A DNA stretch of 64,000 bases from Nitrosopumilus cobalaminigenes (GTDB taxonomy: Archaea; Thermoproteota; Nitrososphaeria; Nitrososphaerales; Nitrosopumilaceae): positions 496,001-560,000 of the forward strand of contig NZ_CP026993.1 of the NCBI RefSeq assembly GCF_013407145.1. Reading direction: 5' to 3'. Under the pieces are notes generated by a model. It saw only the letters and a program-made list of their open reading frames with translations, ran no database searches and was not told where the DNA came from. Both the position numbers and the translations under genes were made by a program. Positions within the stretch are counted from its first letter, which is position 1, and each line of letters starts with the position of its first letter. This document shows, piece by piece, positions 57,277-64,000 of the stretch.

Positions 57277-59040
57277 TTATCTTGATTCATCAACACAGAA
57301 AGTAACTTCTGATGATGAAGCAGAGATATCTGATACAAGGAAATTAAACGCATCAGCAATTTTTTCATTATTTGGTTCTGAACCTGTAACTGAACCTGGG
57401 AATATCGTAAATAATCTAATTTGTGATTTTAATACATCACTCAATTCTTGATTTACAGTTGTTGTAAACGGTCTTAGTGCTCCTCTAAACACTTCAACTT
57501 GAGCTCTTTGAGTTCCTGTAACTTTACGTCCAATGGGTAAATCTGGACCGATGATCATGATTGAACCTTTTGTGTCTTTGAATAATCTTGGATCTTTTCC
57601 TCCTCCTGGTACAAATTGTTCTAATGCTCTTTGAGCAACAGTTGCAGGAGTTGAGATGAATTTTGCAACTAGTTCTTCCCAACCTACTCTGCTTAATTCT
57701 GTTAATTTTTCAACTTCTGGAAGTTTTCCTGTGATGTGAATCACACCTAGAATATCTCCAATGTTTGTTTTAGCTGTGTTTAACCACTTTGAAACTTCTT
57801 CTGGGTTTGTAATATCTACAACATGTGAATGGAATTTTCCACTAATTTGTTCTTGCAAGTTTGTAGGAGTTGTTTGTGAGATAAAACATGCCACTTTTCC
57901 ACCATTCTTTTCCACATGACCTGCCAAGTATTCTACTCTTTCTGCATCTGCTTTGTCAGTTGCATCAACTGTAAACACTACAGCTTTTCCACCAAAGTCT
58001 GGCTGATGAACTCCTGGGGTGGTGGTTCCGACATGAGCTTTAACTGGATAAAATACTCTATCTCCTGGAATTACTTTGCCGTTAATTATTTTTGCAATCT
58101 CGTCATCACACAAATTCAGAACTGACTCTGCAACTTGTGTTTGTGACAAAAATTCTTTGTTTGCAATCATATGTGATGTATTATTTTGAACTTTTTCTGC
58201 TATTGTTTGAATTTTGGTTAATAGATTGGTAAATGTTTCAGTTAATTTAGCAACATCTTTTCCATTTGCTAATTTTTCTGCAGTTTTTGCAATTCCTTCT
58301 TTATCTACTCCATCAGCTAAAATACATTCTAACAAATCATCTTTTGCTTCTTCAACTTCAACTGGACTCAAGTCTTCAAATCCACTGACTCTCATAAATT
58401 CAGCAGCTGCTTTTGGATAAACTGTTTTGTAAATTCTATCTGAATGAACAGGACCTGGATTTGTTGCAATAGAAATAATTCCTTTATCAGTTAATTCCCA
58501 TGACATGCATTCAGCTAGTCTATTCTTTGCACCTTGTGATGCAGTATATGGACTTCTAAATCTGTAAGGTCTCTGTTCTAATGGCCTTTCTTCTGTAAAG
58601 AATGTTGAAATTGTAATTATTTTTCCACCTTCTTTCATTACTTTTAATGCTTGAACCGAGCCCCAGAAAGTACCTGTTAAATGAATTCCAATTGTACTTT
58701 TGAATTCATCTAATGGTGAATTTGGAAAACATGTGACAGGGCCTGACACACCTGCATTGTTAATTATGTAATCTATTGTAACATTGTCATTCTTTAGAGA
58801 ATCAAACATTCCATTCATTGCAGTTTCATCTGAAACATCAACCCCTGAAAAAATTCTCACTGATGCATTTGTACCTTGAGGAATTTTTCCTTCAAGTTCC
58901 TTTGCTGCCTCTTCTAGTGGCCCTTTTCTTCTTCCAAGAATAATTACACTTGCTCCTTCCTCGACAAATTTCGTTGCGATGGCTTTACCAATTCCAGTAC
59001 CACTTCCTGTGATTAGAGCAATTTTATTTTGAAATTTCAA
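57277..59040 (-). CDS. Tandem short-chain dehydrogenase (two SDR domains), malonyl-CoA-reductase-like architecture
   Basis: 587 residues: SDR domain 1 (about 1-265) has 'LITGSGTGIGKA' (NAD(P) loop), 'IINNAGVSGP' and the catalytic region 'ITISTFF...SPYTASQGAKN', where the usual YxxxK lysine is Gln; 'TNPGPVHSDRI' follows. SDR domain 2 (about 345-587) is a diverged Rossmann domain. Two SDRs in one chain of this size match one half of Chloroflexus malonyl-CoA reductase. A role in the thaumarchaeal 3-hydroxypropionate/4-hydroxybutyrate cycle is a hypothesis. Confidence 0.75.
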   Translation of the reverse strand: MKFQNKIALITGSGTGIGKAIATKFVEEGASVIILGRRKGPLEEAAKELEGKIPQGTNASVRIFSGVDVSDETAMNGMFDSLKNDNVTIDYIINNAGVSGPVTCFPNSPLDEFKSTIGIHLTGTFWGSVQALKVMKEGGKIITISTFFTEERPLEQRPYRFRSPYTASQGAKNRLAECMSWELTDKGIISIATNPGPVHSDRIYKTVYPKAAAEFMRVSGFEDLSPVEVEEAKDDLLECILADGVDKEGIAKTAEKLANGKDVAKLTETFTNLLTKIQTIAEKVQNNTSHMIANKEFLSQTQVAESVLNLCDDEIAKIINGKVIPGDRVFYPVKAHVGTTTPGVHQPDFGGKAVVFTVDATDKADAERVEYLAGHVEKNGGKVACFISQTTPTNLQEQISGKFHSHVVDITNPEEVSKWLNTAKTNIGDILGVIHITGKLPEVEKLTELSRVGWEELVAKFISTPATVAQRALEQFVPGGGKDPRLFKDTKGSIMIIGPDLPIGRKVTGTQRAQVEVFRGALRPFTTTVNQELSDVLKSQIRLFTIFPGSVTGSEPNNEKIADAFNFLVSDISASSSEVTFCVDESR

Positions 59041-59141
59041 TTTAGATAAAATCTCAAAACTTTTGTAATATTTAATTCGATTGATCTTTGAGTCAAAAAA
59101 TACAGAATATCTTTATTTGTGGGTATGATTGATGATTTTTA

Positions 59142-59378
59142 ATGCATGATACAGAGTCTGACACATTTGTCTATCAAACATGGCCTGAAAAATTTGCTGG
59201 CATGCTAAAGGAGATCGGCATTGATTCTGAATCTAAAGAAATTGGAACTGATGAAATTGAAAATGATGATTACTATAGTAGATATTTTGCTCAAACACCT
59301 AGAATGGTAACTAATAGAGGATGTATTGATATCAAGAATTCGAACATTGACGCAGTACAAATAATTCAAAAGGGATAA
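59142..59378 (+). CDS. Small acidic hypothetical protein
   Basis: 78 residues, ATG start, with 'TFVYQTWPEKFAGMLKEIGIDSESKEIGTDEIENDDYYSRYF'. No membrane helix or Cys pairs. It precedes 59381-59758 by two bases, so the two are one unit. Function unknown. Confidence 0.5.
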   Translation: MHDTESDTFVYQTWPEKFAGMLKEIGIDSESKEIGTDEIENDDYYSRYFAQTPRMVTNRGCIDIKNSNIDAVQIIQKG

Positions 59379-59380
59379 TC

Positions 59381-59758
59381 ATGCAAGATCCTAATCCACT
59401 TCCATGGGGCGCACTAGATAGGTTTCAAGCTCAATTTATTGTACGAAAGGCCACTGGTAATTCGTATAACAACTATGTTGCCAAAACCAAACTTACTACT
59501 AAAGGGCATTTTGCCTCAAAAACTGTTGTCAAAGTAGAATGGAATGGTTCTGGTAGTCTTGCATCAAAACTAAATGCAGATACTGAACTAAATGATATGA
59601 TTGCAAAACAATCAGTAAAAGATGCAACAATCTACGTAGAGCCCACTGAAGTTGCAGTAAGAATTAGAAGTAAATGGGACAATCATATTGCTTTTGGAAT
59701 CACAAAAGAACTCTTTGAAATCTATGACCGAATTGCAGGTCACATAAAATCCGTCTAA
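59381..59758 (+). CDS. Conserved-looking hypothetical protein
   Basis: 125 residues, ATG start, beta-rich in the second half ('SKTVVKVEWNGSGSLASKLNADTELNDMIAKQSVKDATIYVEPTEVAVRIRSKWDNHIAFGITKELFEIYDRIAGHIKS'). No motif recognised. It overlaps the convergent endA by four bases. Confidence 0.5.
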   Translation: MQDPNPLPWGALDRFQAQFIVRKATGNSYNNYVAKTKLTTKGHFASKTVVKVEWNGSGSLASKLNADTELNDMIAKQSVKDATIYVEPTEVAVRIRSKWDNHIAFGITKELFEIYDRIAGHIKSV

Positions 59759-60291
59759 GCTTTCCACCAATCTAAAGCCAAGAAATCTACTTTCTCTTTG
59801 CCTTTAGGAATTGCCAAGATGAATTGTTTCTTAACACTTGTAGCTAGTCTGCCTGCTAGAACAATACCTGTGGATGTAATTGGTTCACTTCTTGTATACA
59901 CTTGAATTAAAAATGGAGCATGATCAATTCCTGGTCCTTTCTCATAAACTGCAAAGTCACATCCAAATTTAATTCCTGGATTGATAATGTACCCTTTATC
60001 TCTAAAATTCTTGTATACTAGATATTTTTTATCAAATTCATGAACTTCTTTTTTACATATTTCAATTAATTCATCAACTGTTACTCTTTGTTTGGATTTT
60101 GTAATTGTAATTTTTTTATTTTCTAATAGATACAATCCTTCTATAAGATCTAAAATTAATGGAGCATCTATTTCTTCAATTTTTGGTTTTGGTATGCCTA
60201 TTGGTTTCCCGTAATATCCTTGACTGAAAAGTTTTCGTGAATCCTCAATATTCCATACTATGATTCGATTTTCGATTAATTCGCTTTTCAT
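59755..60291 (-). CDS. endA: tRNA-splicing endonuclease
   Basis: 178 residues, the size of the homodimeric archaeal form. The catalytic triad lies in 'DFAVYEKGPGIDHAPFLIQVYTRSEPITSTGIVLAGRLATSVKKQFILAI' (Tyr, His and Lys in order). 'YLVYKNFRDKGYIINPGIKFGCDFAVYEKGP' is the family core. It cuts introns at bulge-helix-bulge motifs of pre-tRNA. Confidence 0.9.
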   Translation of the reverse strand: MKSELIENRIIVWNIEDSRKLFSQGYYGKPIGIPKPKIEEIDAPLILDLIEGLYLLENKKITITKSKQRVTVDELIEICKKEVHEFDKKYLVYKNFRDKGYIINPGIKFGCDFAVYEKGPGIDHAPFLIQVYTRSEPITSTGIVLAGRLATSVKKQFILAIPKGKEKVDFLALDWWKA

Positions 60292-60382
60292 TGTCTTTGT
60301 ATGTTATTCTCTGTATATGAATTCTATAGGAAAATAGAATATCTAAATTGAAAATAAAGTAAAAGTAGTGAGGTTTTGTTGG

Positions 60383-61036
60383 TTATAGGCTCAATGCTAA
60401 TAGAATGAAAGAATCTGATACTCTTTGACATTTGTCTGCCATTTCTTCAATTCCTTCAATAACATCTTTGATCAACATTAGTTCTTTTGTATTTGTAACT
60501 TCTGTGAGAAGTTTCAATGTTGCTTGTCTGTATTTGATGTCTATTTCTCTCTCTATTGTTTGAGTTTCTTGTGCCAACTCGATGGCGTTTGCAGTGTTTG
60601 TGTTAAGACTACGAATGATTTCATTTAGTTTGTAAACTTCGTCTACAACTAATTCAATCAGTTTTGTAATATCTTTATCCAGTTTTGCACTCTTTAGAGT
60701 TGTAATTTTTACATTTGATAGTTTGAATGAAATGCCTGTGATATAACCTGCAATCTCATCCATTGTATATGCTGTATTTAGAAGATTTTCTCTGTTCATG
60801 ATTAATCCTCCAACATCGGCAACTTCTCGTGTAATTTTTCTTCTCAAGTTTTCAACTTCTTCTTCAATTGTTGAAATTTGCTCTAGTGTGTTTTTGATTC
60901 CTGATTTGTCTTTTTTCATCATTAGTTCAGGTAGTGTTGCAAGTTCTCTGGATGCATTTAGAATTCTATTGATTTCGTCTTGTAAAACTGCTATAGCCTT
61001 TCTTTTTGCTTGAACTTCAAGCTCTCCGCTATACAT
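60383..61036 (-). CDS. PhoU-like / DUF47 protein
   Basis: 217 residues, all-helical: 'LATLPELMMKKDKSGIKNTLEQISTIEEEVENLRRKITREVADVGGLIMNRENLLNTAYTMDEIAGYI' and a second repeat ending 'IKDVIEGIEEMADKCQRVSD', the pattern of the TIGR00153/PhoU-like family. These regulate phosphate transport, usually next to a PiT-type transporter, which is not seen here. Confidence 0.8.
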   Translation of the reverse strand: MYSGELEVQAKRKAIAVLQDEINRILNASRELATLPELMMKKDKSGIKNTLEQISTIEEEVENLRRKITREVADVGGLIMNRENLLNTAYTMDEIAGYITGISFKLSNVKITTLKSAKLDKDITKLIELVVDEVYKLNEIIRSLNTNTANAIELAQETQTIEREIDIKYRQATLKLLTEVTNTKELMLIKDVIEGIEEMADKCQRVSDSFILLALSL

Positions 61037-61103
61037 AACAAAAATGAAAAAACTCTGTGGTAATTTAAATCCTTTATGGTTTTAGAACTTTTTTGAGCAC
61101 GAA

Positions 61104-62870
61104 TCACATCAAATTTTTGTCATGTGCTACTTTTTTCTGACCTTTGTATAATGAGATGACTTCCTCATTTGTTGATGCATCCTCTACTGCTTTTTCAACT
61201 CTAATTTTCCCTGTGAATTTTGGAAATCTTAATGCTAGTCCTGCATCTTTGCGAATTACATCTAGTGCTGCTTTGTGAATTGGACTAAGAGTGATTTCTG
61301 ATGCAACTACCTCGATTACTAATTCTGGTTCAAACCATACATCTGCTTCCATCTCACTTACTATTCGTGGATTTTTTTTAATTGAAACTTTGGGATGTAA
61401 TATTTGATATAACTGATCTAGAGATTCATCTGAAAAACCTGTTCCTACTTTGCAAATACTTGGAAACGTATCTTCATCTTCATCATATGTGGCTAAGAGT
61501 AATGTTCCATAACTTCCTGTCCTTCTTCCTTTCCCAAAAAATCCACCGATTACGACAAGGTCTAAACTATCGCCCAACTCGTTTCTATATTCGCGTTTAA
61601 GCTTTAACCAATGACTGCCCCTGGAACCTGCTTGATATGGTTTATCTAGCATCTTTAACATCAAACCTTCGCTTCCTGCATTGATACTGTTTTCCATAAA
61701 GTCTTCAATTTCACTTTCATTTTTTACCGTGCTCATTGGAATGTACTTTGAAAATTCATCTTCTTTGACATGTTTTTCAAGTTTTTCTCTTCGTTCTTTG
61801 TAACTTAATTCAACACAACTTTTGCCATTACAAAATAAAATATCAAAAAAGTTTACTGTGATTGGATATTCTGTAACTGCTTTTTCTATTTTGTATTTTC
61901 TTCTTCGATGCATTAGTTCTTGAAATGGTAGAAATTCTCCTGTATTCTCATTTATTGCAACAGCTTCTGCTTCTAAAATTATGTTGTCTGCAAGTATGTT
62001 TTTAGGAATTTTTTCAATAATGTCTGGATAATAACTTTCAATCCTTTCTAAACTCCTAGAAAATAATTCTACTTTTTCCCCTTCAATGTGTAATTGAACT
62101 CTTTCTCCGTCTAGTTTGTATTCTGCAGCAAATTCATTCCCCATCTTTTCAATTGCTTCTTGTTCACTTTTCACTCTGTCAGCTAACATTGGTCTGATTG
62201 GATTGAACAAAACAATTTCAAATTTTTCAATTCCTTCTAGGCCTTTTGTTGCAATAGTTTCTGCAACTTTGCCCAAGTCGCTTGATACGTTGTACGCATA
62301 TTGAAGTTTTTTTCTATTTTCTTTATCTCCTGAAAATGCTATTGCTAAAGCATCCATTACAGTATTTTCTGCAATTCCTAGTCTCAAAGTTCCTAACAAA
62401 ATTTTCAAAATAAAACTTGCCTCTAATGGGGTTGCGTCATTTAGCAAACTAGAAATGTATTTCATTTTCATATCTTGAGATCTAGATCCTCCTAGTTTTG
62501 CAATTTTGAATAATGTATCGTATACTCTTTCTACAGTAATGTCTTCAACTAGAAATGTAGTCTGTGTTTTTTGTTCCAAAATTATTGAAGATGCATGGCC
62601 GAGATCTCCGCCTTTCCTGTATTCGTCTTCGATTTTTTTAATAGGAATTCCTGAAGATTTTGAAATTGCTCTAATTGCAAGTTTCTCTGCAACTCCTAAC
62701 TCAATTCCTTCAAAGTCTGGTCTTAATTTTCCTTGAATGAGGTATACTATTTTTGATATTACATCATGCGGTGTTTTTTCAAATAGTTCAACTAAAAATT
62801 GTGTTAATTCTAGTCTTTTTCTAGTTGATTCCATTTTGTTAAATGACTCAGCTAAAATTGCAAACTCCAT
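61104..62870 (-). CDS. lig: ATP-dependent DNA ligase
   Basis: 588 residues, normal archaeal length. N-terminal DNA-binding domain (about 1-215), nucleotidyltransferase with the KxDG motif 'EYKLDGERVQLHI' (K252 adenylated), 'EAEAVAINENTGEFLPFQELMHRRRKY', 'EGLMLKMLDKPY', then the OB-fold with 'VVIGGFFGKGRRTGSYGTLLLATYDEDEDTFPSICKVGTGFSDESL'. It seals nicks in DNA with ATP. Confidence 0.95.
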   Translation of the reverse strand: MEFAILAESFNKMESTRKRLELTQFLVELFEKTPHDVISKIVYLIQGKLRPDFEGIELGVAEKLAIRAISKSSGIPIKKIEDEYRKGGDLGHASSIILEQKTQTTFLVEDITVERVYDTLFKIAKLGGSRSQDMKMKYISSLLNDATPLEASFILKILLGTLRLGIAENTVMDALAIAFSGDKENRKKLQYAYNVSSDLGKVAETIATKGLEGIEKFEIVLFNPIRPMLADRVKSEQEAIEKMGNEFAAEYKLDGERVQLHIEGEKVELFSRSLERIESYYPDIIEKIPKNILADNIILEAEAVAINENTGEFLPFQELMHRRRKYKIEKAVTEYPITVNFFDILFCNGKSCVELSYKERREKLEKHVKEDEFSKYIPMSTVKNESEIEDFMENSINAGSEGLMLKMLDKPYQAGSRGSHWLKLKREYRNELGDSLDLVVIGGFFGKGRRTGSYGTLLLATYDEDEDTFPSICKVGTGFSDESLDQLYQILHPKVSIKKNPRIVSEMEADVWFEPELVIEVVASEITLSPIHKAALDVIRKDAGLALRFPKFTGKIRVEKAVEDASTNEEVISLYKGQKKVAHDKNLM

Positions 62871-62906
62871 TTTACTTATCTATGTAATCTTGAATAAAAG
62901 TCTGAA

Positions 62907-63317
62907 TTAGATGTATCTAAAAATTGTTGGTTTATCTGACTTTGGAAGATCTGAAACTAGTGCAAAGTTGTAAAATGGATATGCCTCTTTGTATTGTTTC
63001 ATAAAACTCCATGCCACATCATGTGTTTTGAATTCTGTTCTAATTCCATCTATCTTGCTTTTTTTCCCATACACATCAAAAGGGACAACAGAGTATTCTT
63101 TTGGACGGTTATGTGGTCTTGCTTTGAGTAGCCATGCAAATGCAAATATGAAAACTGCTCCTAAAATCACATATTCTCCAGCAATTTTGAAAAATGCTAA
63201 AATTACTCCTGGAATAGTTTGTCCAAATAACACTGCAACGAAACTTGAGAAAGATATGACTGCTAATGCTGTGAAAATATACGTCTTCCAATCAAACACC
63301 TTTTGAAAAGCATTCAT
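62907..63317 (-). CDS. Two-helix membrane protein
   Basis: 136 residues with hydrophobic segments at about 14-32 and 40-64, then a basic soluble tail ('KARPHNRPKEYSVVPFDVYGKKSKIDGIRTEFKTHDVAWSFMKQYKEAYPFYNFALVSDL'). It lies between the ligase and FBP genes on the same strand. Not recognised. Confidence 0.55.
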   Translation of the reverse strand: MNAFQKVFDWKTYIFTALAVISFSSFVAVLFGQTIPGVILAFFKIAGEYVILGAVFIFAFAWLLKARPHNRPKEYSVVPFDVYGKKSKIDGIRTEFKTHDVAWSFMKQYKEAYPFYNFALVSDLPKSDKPTIFRYI

Positions 63318-63382
63318 AAACTAATATGAGTACGTAGTTTTTTGATTTAACTATTTCCTATGATTAGCAAGATCTGAAATGA

Positions 63383-64000
63383 CTAATCTGGATCTTCGTA
63401 ATTCTCTTTCTTTTCACCGCTGGATGTCTCTTCCATTGGCTTCATCTTAGCTTCAAGAATATCCATTCTTGCTCTATATCCTTCAGCATATTCTAGTTCT
63501 GATGGAACAAGTGTTGCTGGATGAATGAATCCTTGACTTCTAATTGCTATTGCTTTCTTTGTAGCATTTTCTCTAATGTAGTCCCAATCTGGAGTTGAGA
63601 ATCCATCAAATGGTCCAACTAGTTTCCCATTATGCATGCTGAATACTAGTGATTCTACAATTGGAATACAAAAGTTGATTGATGCTGCCGAGTTTAATTT
63701 TACTGGCATTAATGGCATGTTGTGACTACCTCTTGTATTTCCTGCAACATAGTGTGGATTGTTAAAGACACTTCCGACTTCTTCTGTGGCTGGGAAGTTC
63801 TTTTGAGTTCTTACTAGCATGATTGGATCATCTTTTCCAACATATGTTCCTGCAATGTTGTGTAATCTATCAGTTGATGCATCGAGAATTGGTTCTCCAT
63901 CTTTGGTGTACACTGAATCTACGACATATCTTCCTGGATACATCAATGCAGCTTCGATGGTTGGCTTGTCTTCCCATAAACGTAAGGATGCAATTTGTGC
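63383..64000 (-). CDS. fbp: Fructose-1,6-bisphosphate aldolase/phosphatase, C-terminal part (cut by window edge)
   Basis: The frame is open to the right edge. The visible ~205 residues match the archaeal bifunctional enzyme: 'RLWEDKPTIEAALMYPGRY', 'YTKDGEPILDASTDRLHNIAGTYVGKDDPIMLVRTQKNFPATEEVG', 'HYVAGNTRGSHNMPLMPVKLNSAASINFCIP'. This enzyme makes fructose 6-phosphate in gluconeogenesis through both aldol and phosphatase steps. The N-terminal half lies outside. Confidence 0.9.
   Translation of the reverse strand, partial: AQIASLRLWEDKPTIEAALMYPGRYVVDSVYTKDGEPILDASTDRLHNIAGTYVGKDDPIMLVRTQKNFPATEEVGSVFNNPHYVAGNTRGSHNMPLMPVKLNSAASINFCIPIVESLVFSMHNGKLVGPFDGFSTPDWDYIRENATKKAIAIRSQGFIHPATLVPSELEYAEGYRARMDILEAKMKPMEETSSGEKKENYEDPD

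Overview
This is AT-rich DNA from an ammonia-oxidising marine archaeon of the Nitrosopumilus type (Nitrososphaerota/Thaumarchaeota). The call rests on a CdvC/Vps4-type division ATPase, archaeal AspRS, tRNA-splicing endonuclease, archaeal ATP-dependent DNA ligase, archaeal FBP aldolase/phosphatase, TrmB/DtxR/winged-helix regulators, many small zinc-ribbon proteins and the thaumarchaeal extracellular repeat built on a 'WFKSNAKWW' core. No species is claimed.

Layout. 1-1740: end of a polysaccharide-deacetylase-like gene, an unknown gene and a methyltransferase-like gene. 1776-1850: tRNA-Arg(GCG). 1851-11456: an integrated element of about 9.6 kb. A tyrosine integrase, broken by a frameshift just before its catalytic Tyr, lies next to the tRNA. 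The last 16 bases of the tRNA gene recur at 11441-11456 with one mismatch (att repeat). The element carries small secreted, RHH and membrane proteins, a DtxR-type regulator and a CPA2 antiporter.

The most striking content is at 5.5-9.6 kb. Nine copies of a 13-bp palindrome (TTAACAwTGTTAA) sit before micro-genes at a nearly fixed distance (35-37 nt from operator to start in most cases). The targets are three single-helix micro-membrane proteins (25-28 aa), a 54-aa C2H2 zinc finger, an acidic 34-aa peptide with a CxxC zinc protein, a DUF1059-like protein paired with an EMC3/YidC-like insertase, a beta-carbonic-anhydrase-like protein and the DtxR regulator itself. At one site there is no ORF, but an RNA with complementary ends begins at the expected transcription start. 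This looks like a compact, probably metal-responsive regulon carried on a mobile element.

11475-23307 (backbone): large secreted proteins, a stress and CBS pair, an LbetaH acyltransferase-like protein, a TrmB-like regulator, and a cluster with an ESCRT-III-like gene, a helical protein and cdvC. 23379-27769: carAB, with no canonical carA start codon. 27810-32938: zinc and SWIM proteins, metallophosphoesterase, ATPase subunit F-like protein, MDR dehydrogenase, and an LsrF-like aldolase with a six-copy repeat tail. 33146-37915: ilvB-ilvN-leuA-leuB, preceded by a palindromic operator candidate. 39902-41969: NusA-like KH protein, aspS, zinc ribbon. 44489-47040: MPG, UDG and TldD overlapping in series. 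47290-49989: histidine kinase, HPt and CheY-like proteins. 50023-52306: PIN-ATPase-KH protein and a second DtxR/MntR regulator. 56822-59040: hot-dog protein and a tandem-SDR protein similar in architecture to malonyl-CoA reductase halves. 59755-64000: endA, PhoU-like protein, DNA ligase, membrane protein and a partial FBP aldolase/phosphatase.

Limits: all family names come from motif recognition, without database searches. Start codons are often TTG or GTG and several are uncertain.
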